Source: Shuttleworthia sp045545575 (GTDB taxonomy: Bacteria > Bacillota > Clostridia > Lachnospirales > Lachnospiraceae). Taken from it: DNA of 64,000 nucleotides. This document shows, piece after piece, positions 8,013 to 15,367 of the stretch. The stretch lies in contig JAZQBE010000052.1 in NCBI GenBank assembly GCA_045545575.1, positions 3,160-67,159 on the forward strand, given 5' to 3'. The position numbers and the translations under genes are program-made. The notes under the pieces were generated by a model that worked only from the letters and a program-made list of their open reading frames with translations, searched no databases and was not told the origin of the DNA. The stretch's first letter is position 1. Each line of letters opens with the position of its first letter.

Positions 8013-8669
8013 ATGACAAAAGAAGAGATTAAGGAGGTGCTCGAAAAGCATTCGCACTGGCTGAACGAAGACTGTGATGGTTGGGAAGGCATGAGAGCCG
8101 ACCTGCGCGAAGCCGACCTGTACGGAGCCGACCTGCGCGAAGCCAACCTGCGCGGAGCCGACCTGCGCGGAGCCAACCTGCGCGGAGCTGACCTGCGCGG
8201 AGCCGACCTGCGCGGAGCCGACCTGTTCGAAGCCGACCTGCGTAGTGCCGACCTGCGCAAAGCCTACCTGTTCGGAGCCGACCTGCGCGAAGCCGACCTG
8301 TCCGGAGCCGACCTGCGCGGAGCCAAGAATGTGCCATTCATTCCATACGCATGTCCAGACTTTGGAATGTTTATCGGATTCAAAAAGGCAAGGGGACGAA
8401 TTGTTGTGCTTGAGATCCCGGAGGACGCGAAAAGACTGTCCGCAGCAGGGCGCAAGTGCCGGTGCGACAAGGCAAAGGTTCTCGCAATCCAGAATCTTGA
8501 CGGAACGCCGGCGGAGGCAACCGAGGTATGCTCAGACTACGACAGATCGTTCGTTTATCGGATTGGAGAGGTTGTGACGGTCCCGGAGTTTAACGAGGAT
8601 AGGTGGAATGAGTGTTCTGAAGGTATTCACTTTTTTATCAATCGGCAGGAAGCTGTCGAGTACAACTAA
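8013..8669 (+). CDS. Pentapeptide-repeat protein with DUF5758-like C-terminal domain
   Basis: A 218-residue protein. Residues 29-103 are fifteen uninterrupted pentapeptides of the A(D/N)LXX type, which fold as a right-handed quadrilateral beta-helix. Residues about 105-218 form a conserved C-terminal domain of the kind called DUF5758 in phage proteins (FGMFIGFKKARGRIVVLEIPEDAKRLSA, then a Cys-containing segment). Some pentapeptide proteins (Qnr, MfpA) mimic DNA and bind gyrase, but that is not implied here. GAGGAG lies 7-8 nt before the start. The repeat DNA is nearly perfect at 15-bp periodicity, suggesting recent expansion. Confidence 0.85.
   Translation: MTKEEIKEVLEKHSHWLNEDCDGWEGMRADLREADLYGADLREANLRGADLRGANLRGADLRGADLRGADLFEADLRSADLRKAYLFGADLREADLSGADLRGAKNVPFIPYACPDFGMFIGFKKARGRIVVLEIPEDAKRLSAAGRKCRCDKAKVLAIQNLDGTPAEATEVCSDYDRSFVYRIGEVVTVPEFNEDRWNECSEGIHFFINRQEAVEYN
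8097..8321 (+). repeat. Fifteen tandem 15-bp repeats (GCCGACCTGCGCGGA-type)
   Basis: Fifteen adjacent 15-bp units encoding A-D/N-L-R-G/E pentapeptides, with only scattered single-base differences. The low divergence at third positions points to recent unequal crossing-over or slippage. Confidence 0.9.
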
Positions 8670-8680
8670 GGAGGAAAAAG

Positions 8681-8929
8681 ATGATTGAAGTAAAAGGAGC
8701 CCGCTGCCCGCTGACCTTCGAGGAGGTGCAGGGCCTCTGCATCAAGTACCGCTGGTTCACCAACGGCGGCAACGGCCAGTTCGAACGGCTTTACAACATG
8801 ATCCACGACGGCGCTAACCTCGACGAGGTGGCACTGGTGATCTGGATCTGCTCGGACGAGGAGAACCGCGCCTACATCCGCACGATCCTCAACACGGCCG
8901 TGATGAAGAAGGGAGGCTACCATGTTTAA
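8681..8929 (+). CDS. Phage protein of unknown function
   Basis: An 82-residue, mixed alpha/beta soluble protein with no motif I can name. A good Shine-Dalgarno (AAGGAGG) precedes the ATG. It overlaps the next small membrane-protein gene by 8 nt, so it belongs to the same early transcript. Confidence 0.6.
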   Translation: MIEVKGARCPLTFEEVQGLCIKYRWFTNGGNGQFERLYNMIHDGANLDEVALVIWICSDEENRAYIRTILNTAVMKKGGYHV

Positions 8930-9092
8930 GGGACTGATGACGGCGATCTTCGGCTTCACCTCGGCCTTCCTCGTCTGCATTATGGACACGGAAGTCCTGC
9001 CGGCGTGGTACCTTCCGACGCTCCTGATCTGTGGAGCCCTGACGATGCTGTTCGGCTGGGCGTGGTACCGGGAGGAGGAATGGGATGACTAA
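8922..9092 (+). CDS. Small two-span membrane protein
   Basis: A 56-residue protein: MFKGLMTAIFGFTSAFLVCIM forms a first hydrophobic helix and WYLPTLLICGALTMLFGWAWY a second, ending in an acidic tail EEEWDD. GGGAGG lies 4-5 nt before the ATG. It starts inside the preceding gene and overlaps the next by 8 nt. Small phage membrane proteins in early operons can affect host membranes or superinfection; no function is assigned. Confidence 0.6.
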   Translation: MFKGLMTAIFGFTSAFLVCIMDTEVLPAWYLPTLLICGALTMLFGWAWYREEEWDD

Positions 9093-9225
9093 GGGTGAGG
9101 TGATCGAGATGCTGATCCGCATCCGCGACGAGCACTACAGAGACTTGTCCAACGAGGACGAAGCCCTGATCTTTGCGATCAACTACATCGAGAAAGGCGG
9201 TGACGAGGATGTGTTTCAATCTTAG
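9085..9225 (+). CDS. Small acidic phage protein
   Basis: A 46-residue, mostly helical acidic protein (MTKGEVIEMLIRIRDEHYRDLSNEDEALIFAINYIEKGG). It starts inside the preceding gene behind GGGAGGAGG and overlaps the following gene by 17 nt. The strong ribosome site and helical repeat pattern support it as a real gene. Function unknown. Confidence 0.55.
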   Translation: MTKGEVIEMLIRIRDEHYRDLSNEDEALIFAINYIEKGGDEDVFQS

Positions 9226-9454
9226 CGGCAACTGGGCACAGTTCCCCGAACGCCCGCTCGACCCGCCAGAGGGCGAAGACACCCGGCGAGTGTGGAACAG
9301 CGAGAGCTGCGAGGTGTGCGGCGACTACATACGCGAGGGCGACACGGTGGTGATGGGCGACGGGTGCTACTACCACTTCGAATGTCTGGATGATATGAGC
9401 ACCCGGGAGCTGCTGACGACATTGGGTTTGGAGATTAAGGAGGTGGAGTATTGA
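9209..9454 (+). CDS. Small zinc-finger-like phage protein
   Basis: An 81-residue protein with a probable treble-clef/LIM-like zinc site: CEVCGDYIREGDTVVMGDGCYYHFEC supplies Cys/Cys and His/Cys ligands (residues about 46-71). The start at 9209 is chosen because GACGAGG precedes it and the leading part matches the rest of the protein. It overlaps its neighbours on both sides. Possible role: binding DNA or protein; not determined. Confidence 0.6.
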   Translation: MCFNLSGNWAQFPERPLDPPEGEDTRRVWNSESCEVCGDYIREGDTVVMGDGCYYHFECLDDMSTRELLTTLGLEIKEVEY

Positions 9455-9807
9455 GCAAAAAAAAGATGCTGCCGATCGACGGCGACAAGCTGATGGGCCT
9501 TCTGGGCCGCAAGGGCCTCGACCCGCGGCAGGTGAGTGACGACATCGGGCACGACCGGGGCTACTTGCAGGACTGCTACCGGCTCGGACGGATTGGCAGA
9601 CCGGAGACAATGACCCTCGAGAAGGTGTACGGTATCCGCTACGCCGACTACGAGTGGGTGGAGAATGAACAGAAAGAGCTGCCGATCCTGGCAGAGGGCA
9701 GCCCTTCAAAAACAGAAATCGACAAAGACTTCTTGACCGCATTATACGACACGATCAAAGCGGCGGTCAAGGATGCGATCAGAGAGGAGAGGGAAGCGAA
9801 TGAATAA
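9451..9807 (+). CDS. Putative HTH phage regulator
   Basis: A 118-residue protein starting at TTG 9451, with AAGGAGG 8 nt upstream, overlapping the previous stop (TTGA). Residues 9-57 (DKLMGLLGRKGLDPRQVSDDIGHDRGYLQDCYRLGRIGRPETMTLEKVYGI) resemble a Cro/CI-type helix-turn-helix. The C-terminal helix is charged (LYDTIKAAVKDAIREEREANE). It may regulate early genes. Confidence 0.6.
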   Translation: MSKKKMLPIDGDKLMGLLGRKGLDPRQVSDDIGHDRGYLQDCYRLGRIGRPETMTLEKVYGIRYADYEWVENEQKELPILAEGSPSKTEIDKDFLTALYDTIKAAVKDAIREEREANE

Positions 9808-10519
9808 ATTCAGACTACTGCGAGCGGACGAGATCGAGTGCCGCGTCAGCACCATCAACGAGAAGGGCCTGACCCTTCTGCTCTACAAGGACGCCCGGTG
9901 CGACATGAACATCCTGGACGAGACCGTCGGACCGATGGACTGGACCCGCGAGCATACCCTGATCGACGGCCAGCTCTTCTGCCGGGTCGGGATCCGGGAG
10001 CGCGAGGATAACTACGTGGGGGCCTTCGTCTGGAAGGAAGACGTCGGCACGGAATCCTACACCGAGAAGGAGAAGGGCCGGGCCTCTGACTCATTCAAGA
10101 GAGCGTGCTTCAACTGGGGCATCGGGCGCGAGCTGTACACGGCTCCGTTCATCTGGATCCCGGCGAGCGAGTACAGCGGCAAACAGGATCCGAAGACGAA
10201 CAGGTTTTCAACCTACGACCGCTTCCGGGTGGTGCAGATCGGCTACGACGGGCGCAAGATCGACTCGCTGGCGATCATCAACGAGAAGACAGGGCGGACG
10301 GTCTACGAGCTGACGCCGACCTCCGGGACGATCGAGCCGAAGAAGGCCGCGACCCTTCGGAACCTGTGCAAGAACCACAACATGCCCGAAGAGGTGCTCG
10401 CGGCGCGGTACGGCAAGAAGACCATCGAGGAGCTGACGGTCGCCAACTGGGTGGACTTTGGCAAGACCGGCAGCGCATTTGTGGAGGCGTGGGATGCTGA
10501 ACATAAGAGCGACGATTAA
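9800..10519 (+). CDS. Rad52/Sak-like single-strand annealing protein
   Basis: A 239-residue protein of the Rad52/22 or Sak group. N-terminal part: EIECRVSTINEKGLTLLLYKDARCDMNILDE, FCRVGI, then the typical SDSFKRACFNWGIGRELYTAPFIW segment. A C-terminal helical domain (about 175-239) follows. These phage proteins anneal complementary single strands during recombination and concatemer formation. It is followed by NinB-like and resolvase-like genes, forming a recombination module with the SSB further downstream. The ATG at 9800 matches the conserved N-terminus and has GGGAAG-type ribosome site upstream. Confidence 0.8.
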   Translation: MNKFRLLRADEIECRVSTINEKGLTLLLYKDARCDMNILDETVGPMDWTREHTLIDGQLFCRVGIREREDNYVGAFVWKEDVGTESYTEKEKGRASDSFKRACFNWGIGRELYTAPFIWIPASEYSGKQDPKTNRFSTYDRFRVVQIGYDGRKIDSLAIINEKTGRTVYELTPTSGTIEPKKAATLRNLCKNHNMPEEVLAARYGKKTIEELTVANWVDFGKTGSAFVEAWDAEHKSDD

Positions 10520-10973
10520 GGCCATCCTTCCTCTTCGCAACGGGCGGACGGCGGTCACATTTGAGGCCGCTGTCGACCCGGCGAACATCGAGGAGCTGGG
10601 CGCGGACGTGGCGATCTCCCTGAAGAAGTGGCACAAGCAGCGCACAAAAGGCCAGAACGCCTACTTCTGGGCCTGTGTCAGCGACATCGCGGCGGCGCGG
10701 AAGCAGTCCGTCAAGGAAGTCCACGACAAGGAGATCATGGAGCACGGCGTCGGTCAGTACCTCCAGCTGCACAAGGTGGCGGTGGAGGACTTCAAAAAAC
10801 GCTGGGGCGAGCCCGTCAGAGTGCTGAGCGAGAAGGACGGAATGGTGGAACTGTTCGCCTATTACGGATCCGCGACCTACGACACGGCGGAAATGTCCCG
10901 GCTGATTGACGGAACGATACAGGACATGCGGGCCCTGGGGCTGCATGTCCCAGCAAAGGAGGAATGGTTTTGA
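10494..10973 (+). CDS. NinB/Orf-like recombination protein
   Basis: A 159-residue protein with a NinB/Orf-like pattern: ISLKKWHKQRTKGQNAYFWACVSDIAAA, then YDTAEMSRLIDGTIQDMRALGLHVP near the C-terminus. Lambda NinB (Orf) is a recombination mediator that binds single-stranded DNA and helps annealing proteins act. It starts inside the Rad52-like gene (26-nt overlap) behind GGAGG, which fits coupled expression. The function comes from family resemblance. Confidence 0.65.
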   Translation: MLNIRATIKAILPLRNGRTAVTFEAAVDPANIEELGADVAISLKKWHKQRTKGQNAYFWACVSDIAAARKQSVKEVHDKEIMEHGVGQYLQLHKVAVEDFKKRWGEPVRVLSEKDGMVELFAYYGSATYDTAEMSRLIDGTIQDMRALGLHVPAKEEWF

Positions 10974-11311
10974 GCGGTAACTCATCAAGGAACAAAGGAG
11001 CAAACGCCGAGCGCGAGCTGTGGCACATCCTCCGGGATTTCTACGGACTCGACGTTCGCCGGGGCCAGTGCTTCAACGGAGAAGCGGATCTGGTGGGCCT
11101 TCCGGGAATCCATCCTGAAGTCAAGCGGACGGAGAAGACGTCCGTCTGGGCGTGGATCCAGCAGGCCTTCGACGAGATGAGGAAGAAGAAGGACGGGGAC
11201 AACATCTCAATCTTCTTCCGGCGGAACAGGAGTCCGTGGTTCGTCATCGTGCCGTTGGATCTGTGGGTTGATATGTACATGGCGTGGAGGGAGGAAGATG
11301 ATCAGGTGTGA
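10970..11311 (+). CDS. PDDEXK-type nuclease, probable Holliday-junction resolvase-like
   Basis: A protein of about 113 residues with the PD-(D/E)XK nuclease layout: NKGANAERELWHILRDFYG, then GEADLVGLPGIHPEVKR (catalytic Asp and E-x-K), then YFFRRNRSPWFVIVPL. It matches the short phage enzymes annotated as resolvases. TTG at 10970 is the preferred start because AGGAGG lies 8 nt upstream; the in-frame ATG at 10964 is only 2 nt from it. It probably resolves branched DNA before packaging. Confidence 0.7.
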   Translation: MSGNSSRNKGANAERELWHILRDFYGLDVRRGQCFNGEADLVGLPGIHPEVKRTEKTSVWAWIQQAFDEMRKKKDGDNISIFFRRNRSPWFVIVPLDLWVDMYMAWREEDDQV

Positions 11312-11579
11312 CACATGCCCGAGATTCAAGCCGAACAGAGGGACAGACAAAGACGGCTACCCGTTCGGCATCTGCGGAATGTCTGGGAACATTGTCTACG
11401 CAGTTCCGCACAAGATCAAGCGGCTGACCGGCTCTGGCTATCTCAAATTCGGGGTCGGCAGCTGTGGACTGTACGACAGCATCGAGGACGCCCTGGGCCA
11501 CATGACGGACGCGGAGGTGAGAAGATGGAAGGAGGCAGATAGTGGCGAGAAAAGCGAACCACCGGATTTTGATGTATGA
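11298..11579 (+). CDS. Cys-rich small phage protein
   Basis: A 93-residue protein. CDTCPRFKPN, GICGMSG and GSCGLYDS supply Cys residues for a probable zinc site. The start at 11298 follows GGAGGAAG. The C-terminal part overlaps the next gene by 38 nt. Similar proteins are common in Clostridia phages; no function is known to me. Confidence 0.6.
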   Translation: MIRCDTCPRFKPNRGTDKDGYPFGICGMSGNIVYAVPHKIKRLTGSGYLKFGVGSCGLYDSIEDALGHMTDAEVRRWKEADSGEKSEPPDFDV

Positions 11580-12219
11580 CGAGTGGCTGGTGCTGTTCGA
11601 GTCAATGGACGCTGACTCCCTCGCGGACATCATTAAGGCCATCGCGGCGTGGAAGCTGCGCGGTGAGGCCTACGCATTCGCAGACCCGAACATGAGGGCG
11701 ATCTGGGCGATGATCCTGGCACGGCTGGAGGACGACAAGGCGGCCTATGAGGCCAAGTGTAAGCAGAACTCGGAGAACAAGAAACAACAACCGTCAACGA
11801 CCGTTGACGACCGTGAACGCCCGTTACCAATAGAAGAGAAGGGAAGGGAAGAGAAGGGAAGAGAAGCATTTAATAATAGTAAAGTGCGCAAGCAGCGCAC
11901 GGGGGACGAGCTTTTTGACGACCTCACAATGGCCGAACCGCTCGATCCTTACGTTGAAGAGGCAGCACGTGAGTGGCTCGCCTACAAGAAAGAACGCCGG
12001 TTCTCATATAAAAAGAGCGGCATGAAGGTGCTCATCTCCCAGATGCGGAAGGCAACAGAGGAACACGGAGCCGACGCCGTGGTGCGGTGCGTTCACGACA
12101 GCATCGCCAACGGCTATCAGGGCATCATCTGGGACAGGATGACCAAACAGAAGAACACGCGATCGGCTGCGCAGAAGCTGATCGACAGCATGGAAGGAGG
12201 GATCTTCTTTGACGATTGA
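11542..12219 (+). CDS. DUF6291-like phage replication protein
   Basis: A 225-residue protein. The N-terminal domain (about 8-80, ILMYDEWLVLFESMDADSLADIIKAIAAWKL, FADPNMRAIWAMILARLEDD) is of the DUF6291 type. A charged linker (EEKGREEKGREA) follows. The C-terminal domain (about 130-215) has the W-x-x-Y-K and GYQGIIW pattern seen in replisome-organiser proteins. It starts at GTG 11542 behind GGAAGGAGG and precedes a G39P-like loader, so replication initiation or origin binding is likely. The exact role is inference. Confidence 0.65.
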   Translation: MARKANHRILMYDEWLVLFESMDADSLADIIKAIAAWKLRGEAYAFADPNMRAIWAMILARLEDDKAAYEAKCKQNSENKKQQPSTTVDDRERPLPIEEKGREEKGREAFNNSKVRKQRTGDELFDDLTMAEPLDPYVEEAAREWLAYKKERRFSYKKSGMKVLISQMRKATEEHGADAVVRCVHDSIANGYQGIIWDRMTKQKNTRSAAQKLIDSMEGGIFFDD

Positions 12220-12793
12220 CGAAGCGAAGAAGCTGCTGGCGGTGGCGGCTACGGCCTACCCGATGCACTTCAAGAACGAGGACTCGATGGCACTGGAGCG
12301 TCAGGCGTCGCTCTGGGCGCAGACGACCATCGGAACGTACCAGGAGGCGAACAAGGCCTTGAAGGCCTACATCATGACGAACGAATCGGGCTGGCCGCCT
12401 GATCCCGGAAAGCTGAACGCGATCATCCGCTCCGACACGATCGAGATGGGCGCGGCAAAGGACATGGTGACGCGAGCGATCCGGAACGGACTCTATCACG
12501 CAGAGGAAGAGTTCGAGAAGCTGCCGCCGCTGATCCAGCGGGCGATCGGAGGCCCGGCGATCCTTCGGGAGTGGGCCAAGTCTGACGCAGAATCCATCCA
12601 GTCGGTGATCATGTCGCAGTTTACGAAGCTGTACCTCGCAGCCATCGAGCGGACGAACATCGACGATGCGATGGGCAGACCGCAGCTCCCTGGCTATGAG
12701 GCTCCCCAGATCGAAGCGAAGGAAGAGCCTGAGCCAGAGTACCGCGACCGCACGAAGGACATCGAGGAGCTGAAAAAGAGGTTAGGCCTATGA
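12209..12793 (+). CDS. G39P-like replicative helicase loader/inhibitor
   Basis: A 194-residue, mostly helical protein. The N-terminal 65 residues (EAKKLLAVAATAYPMHF, WAQTTIGTYQEANKALKAYIMTNESGWPPDPGKLNAII) match the pattern of SPP1 G39P-type helicase loaders. It starts at TTG 12209 with GGAAGGAGG 8 nt before. No phage DnaB-type helicase lies nearby, so it probably recruits the host replicative helicase. It overlaps the upstream replication protein by 11 nt. Confidence 0.65.
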   Translation: MTIDEAKKLLAVAATAYPMHFKNEDSMALERQASLWAQTTIGTYQEANKALKAYIMTNESGWPPDPGKLNAIIRSDTIEMGAAKDMVTRAIRNGLYHAEEEFEKLPPLIQRAIGGPAILREWAKSDAESIQSVIMSQFTKLYLAAIERTNIDDAMGRPQLPGYEAPQIEAKEEPEPEYRDRTKDIEELKKRLGL

Positions 12794-13047
12794 AGATCGA
12801 CCCCGGCACGCTGTGCTACATCTGCCACCGGCAGGCCTCCGACATCCACCACATGCTCCACGGCCCGGACCGGAAGAAGGCAGACAAAGACGGACTGGTA
12901 TGCCCGCTCTGCCGCTCCTGTCACGACAAGGTGCACTTCGGGGACGGAACGCTTGACCGCCGGCTCAAGCAGGAAGCGCAGACATGGTATGAACGGACGC
13001 ACACAAGGGACGAATGGATGGCCAGATATGGCCGCAATTACCTGTGA
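12790..13047 (+). CDS. HNH-like zinc-binding phage protein
   Basis: An 85-residue protein with CYICHRQASDIHHMLHG and CPLCRSCHDKVHFG, the zinc knuckles and His residues of an HNH-type beta-beta-alpha fold. The central Asn typical of HNH nucleases is not obvious, so nuclease activity is uncertain. It is linked by ATGA overlap to the helicase-loader gene. It may act in recombination or replication (NinG/DUF968-like position). Confidence 0.6.
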   Translation: MKIDPGTLCYICHRQASDIHHMLHGPDRKKADKDGLVCPLCRSCHDKVHFGDGTLDRRLKQEAQTWYERTHTRDEWMARYGRNYL

Positions 13048-13063
13048 AGGAGGGAAAAGTGAA

Positions 13064-13228
13064 ATGACCGTGACGAAGATCATCGAGGAAGTCATCGCGG
13101 AGGTCTGCGAAAAGATCTGCCGCTACACGCACGAACCGCCACCGGAGGGAAAGGACGACGACTGGCTCTACGGTGACGACAGCCCGTGCCACGAGTGTCC
13201 GCTGAACAGGTTGGAAAGACGAACTTAG
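13064..13228 (+). CDS. Small Cys-containing phage protein
   Basis: A 54-residue protein with an N-terminal helix (VTKIIEEVIAEVCEKICRY) and a CHECPLNRLERR motif at the end, a pattern repeated in many Firmicutes phage proteins of unknown function. The ATG at 13064 follows GGAGGG by about 9 nt. The frame downstream (13206 on) continues as protein-like sequence in another register. Confidence 0.5.
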   Translation: MTVTKIIEEVIAEVCEKICRYTHEPPPEGKDDDWLYGDDSPCHECPLNRLERRT

Positions 13229-13331
13229 CAGACTGATCGAACGCCTTGACGACAAGGCAAGACGCAACGAGGAGAACTTCCAGTCCACCGGCACGGCCCG
13301 GTACGACTACGAGCGGAGACGTGCGGAGGAG

Positions 13332-13532
13332 ATGGCCGACGCCCTGCGCATCGCCCTGAAAGCGAAGGACGACCACGACAAGCTGATGAATCTCAAGGTG
13401 CTCCTCAGCGACTGGGGCGTGAGGGCGGTGCGCCTGGATCACGAGTTCGACGAAGAGAAGGCCATACAGCTGATCCGGGACATCAAGTGGTACGCCGTGC
13501 ATCAAGGCCTCTGCCGGGACCACTGGTCATGA
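13332..13532 (+). CDS. Phage protein, possibly lacking its proper 5' end
   Basis: From ATG 13332 the product is 66 residues (MADALRIALKAKDDHDKLMNLKVLLSDWG). The same frame is open back to 13206 and reads as a plausible charged helical protein (DELSRLIERLDDKARRNEENFQ, ARYDYERRRAEE), but it has no ATG, GTG or TTG there. GGAGG is only 2 nt before ATG 13332. Either the gene is 5'-truncated, is fused by frameshift to 13064-13228, or uses a non-standard start. Its stop overlaps the next ATG. Confidence 0.45.
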   Translation: MADALRIALKAKDDHDKLMNLKVLLSDWGVRAVRLDHEFDEEKAIQLIRDIKWYAVHQGLCRDHWS

Positions 13533-13786
13533 CGGCGGACGAAGCAAGGGCGAACCAGGAGCGGATCGCCGAGACGTTCAACCTCGGCTGGTGGTACGGG
13601 GTGCGGTGCGAAAAGTGCTGCGGGGTCTTCCCGAGGCTCATCGTCCCGGACCAAACGACCGGGCGGTGCTACTACCAGTGCGAGGTCTGCGGACGGCGGA
13701 CAGCCGAGTGCGAGATGCCGTGGATCGCTGAGAAGAAGTGGAACGATCACGAATGGACAGACGAAGGACAATTCAGTCTGTTCTGA
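13529..13786 (+). CDS. Small zinc-ribbon phage protein
   Basis: An 85-residue protein. CEKCCGVFPRLIV and CEVCGRRTAEC form a two-knuckle zinc ribbon (about residues 27-56), followed by AEKKWNDHEW. It overlaps its upstream neighbour by 4 nt. It is the first of a run of zinc-ribbon proteins in this early region; function unknown. Confidence 0.6.
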   Translation: MTADEARANQERIAETFNLGWWYGVRCEKCCGVFPRLIVPDQTTGRCYYQCEVCGRRTAECEMPWIAEKKWNDHEWTDEGQFSLF

Positions 13787-13797
13787 GAGGAGGAAAG

Positions 13798-14169
13798 ATG
13801 GAGCTGAAGAGATGCCCGTTCTGTGGGCGTGAGGTGGTGATGAATGGCTGCGCAGACCTCAAGGGCGGCCCGTACTACTACGTGGCGTGCGAGTGCGGCG
13901 GCAACACGATGGGCGCGGAGACGAAGGAAGAGGCCGCGGCGAAGTGGAACAGGAGGGCAGAAGGGTGGATCCCGGTCGAGGAAGGCCTTCCTGAGGAAGA
14001 CGGCGAGTGCCTGTGCTGTGATGATTACGGACAAATGATGGTCGGAGTCATATTCAAGGATCAGGGGTCAAACACCGGGGTTGCGGCGGTGGACGATGAT
14101 CGCTTCATGATGGATGTCATGGCATGGATGCCATTACCAGAGCCGTGGAAGGGAGAAGCGAATGGATGA
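13798..14169 (+). CDS. Lar-like zinc-ribbon / DUF551 fusion protein
   Basis: A 123-residue protein. N-terminal Lar-like domain (ELKRCPFCGREV, ACECGGNTMGAETKEEAAAKWNRRA, residues 2-52); Rac Lar alleviates restriction. The C-terminal DUF551-like domain has WIPVEEGLPEEDGECL and WMPLPEPW. GAGAGGAGG lies 5-7 nt before the start. Its 3' end is nearly identical in DNA to that of the next gene, indicating duplication. A restriction-related role is possible but only by family resemblance. Confidence 0.7.
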   Translation: MELKRCPFCGREVVMNGCADLKGGPYYYVACECGGNTMGAETKEEAAAKWNRRAEGWIPVEEGLPEEDGECLCCDDYGQMMVGVIFKDQGSNTGVAAVDDDRFMMDVMAWMPLPEPWKGEANG

Positions 14170-14518
14170 CTTAATCAGCCGACGAGCGGCGATTGATGCG
14201 GTTGTAAAATATGCGGCTTGGCTATGGGAGAGATTCAACGAAACTTGTAACGTGGCAGGTGTTGCGGATGCGTTGCGCGATGTGCCGTCCGCACAGCAGT
14301 GGATTCCTGTGACAGAAAGATTGCCGGATGTCGGCAAGGACGTGTTGGTCTGCTATGACTTCAAAGGACGAAGGTCGGTGCTTGTCGGATGCTTGTACGG
14401 CGATGGAAAGTTTCACGGATACGATGACGAGTATCTGACAGCAGAAGGTCGTTCGTATAGGAAGGGGGTTGCATGGATGCCACTGCCCGAACCGTGGAAG
14501 GGAGAAACGAATGAATGA
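14162..14518 (+). CDS. DUF551 domain phage protein
   Basis: A 118-residue protein. N-terminal DDLISRRAAIDAVVKYA segment, then DUF551-like WIPVTERLPDVGKDVLVCYDF and VAWMPLPEPWKGETNE. It lacks the CPFCG ribbon of the preceding gene but shares its C-terminus. The ATG at 14162 overlaps the previous stop by 8 nt. Confidence 0.65.
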   Translation: MDDLISRRAAIDAVVKYAAWLWERFNETCNVAGVADALRDVPSAQQWIPVTERLPDVGKDVLVCYDFKGRRSVLVGCLYGDGKFHGYDDEYLTAEGRSYRKGVAWMPLPEPWKGETNE

Positions 14519-14909
14519 TATGATCAGCCGACAGGCGGCGATTGATGCGATGCGGAAAGCATTATATGACTATGAGGACAAGATGGAAAAGCAATTCCAA
14601 GAGTCCGATGAATTAGATGTCGCCGAATGGATTGTGCATCGCATTTTTGTACAAAACATGAATGTTATTGATAGGAAAGTGATAATGGATCCGCCCACCG
14701 CACAGCCGGAGCGGAAGAGGGGAAAGTGGAGAATATACGTCGACTGCGAGGGCAAGACGCGGAGATGCACCTGTAACCTGTGCGGACATAAGACAGACGA
14801 ATATTGCTGGGAAAGTCCGAACTATTGCGAAAACTGTGGCGCGGAAATGGAAGACGGTGAAGAAGAAGACGAGGAGGAAGATTGGGAGGAGGACGATTGG
14901 GATGAATAA
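14511..14909 (+). CDS. Zinc-ribbon phage protein with acidic tail
   Basis: A 132-residue protein. It opens with the same NDMISRQAAIDAM segment as its neighbour, then carries a zinc ribbon (CTCNLCGHKTDEYC, YCENCGAEME, about residues 88-115) and a strongly acidic tail of Asp and Glu. The shared first 15 residues and AT-richer body suggest a mosaic gene. Overlaps on both sides are 8 nt. Confidence 0.6.
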   Translation: MNDMISRQAAIDAMRKALYDYEDKMEKQFQESDELDVAEWIVHRIFVQNMNVIDRKVIMDPPTAQPERKRGKWRIYVDCEGKTRRCTCNLCGHKTDEYCWESPNYCENCGAEMEDGEEEDEEEDWEEDDWDE

Positions 14910-15201
14910 CGCCGAACGCTTCAAGGAAGTATTCGACATGTACGCGACAGAGGTCTGGTCGATGCCCGAGAAACTCTTCCTTGAATGGCTGAACAGCGAA
15001 GCGAAGCACACGCCCAAGATGGTGCGGTTGACAGATACCGGCGTGGAGGTCGAAGAGCGAAGGTCAGCCATGTGGATTGATTTCGGGGAAATGAACTGGC
15101 GCGGGTGGCATTGTTCGAAATGTGACCACGAAACGCAAGAGAAGACGACGTACTGCCCGAACTGCGGGGCGCTAATGAAGGGAGTGGACGACGATGAATG
15201 A
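14902..15201 (+). CDS. Zinc-ribbon phage protein
   Basis: A 99-residue protein. The first 35 residues (NNAERFKEVFDMYATEVWSMPEKLFLEWLNSE) are helical, and the end is a zinc ribbon (HCSKCDHETQEKTTYCPNCGALMKG). GGGAGGAGG lies upstream of the ATG at 14902. Function unknown. Confidence 0.6.
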   Translation: MNNAERFKEVFDMYATEVWSMPEKLFLEWLNSEAKHTPKMVRLTDTGVEVEERRSAMWIDFGEMNWRGWHCSKCDHETQEKTTYCPNCGALMKGVDDDE

Positions 15202-15367
15202 GGATCTCAAGAAAGCCGTGCAGACCGTCCTGGACTTCCTGGATGAATGCGACGGCGGAACGAGCTACCTTATCACTCCGGATGGGAAGTGGCTCACATC
15301 AGACTGGGGCTACGTCTACGACGGACTGGAACAACTGAAGAAATGGATGGGAGGCGACGATGAATGA
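15194..15367 (+). CDS. Small phage protein
   Basis: A 57-residue protein (MNEDLKKAVQTVLDFLDECDGGTSYLITPDGKWLTSDWGYVYDGLEQLKKWMGGDDE). It is helical at both ends and overlaps both neighbours by 8 nt in the same ACGATGAATGA arrangement. No ribbon is present. Function unknown. Confidence 0.5.
   Translation: MNEDLKKAVQTVLDFLDECDGGTSYLITPDGKWLTSDWGYVYDGLEQLKKWMGGDDE

Noticed and set aside
8097..8321. Regular 15-bp repeats as a CRISPR array
   Set aside because: Units are contiguous with no spacers and encode in-frame pentapeptides.
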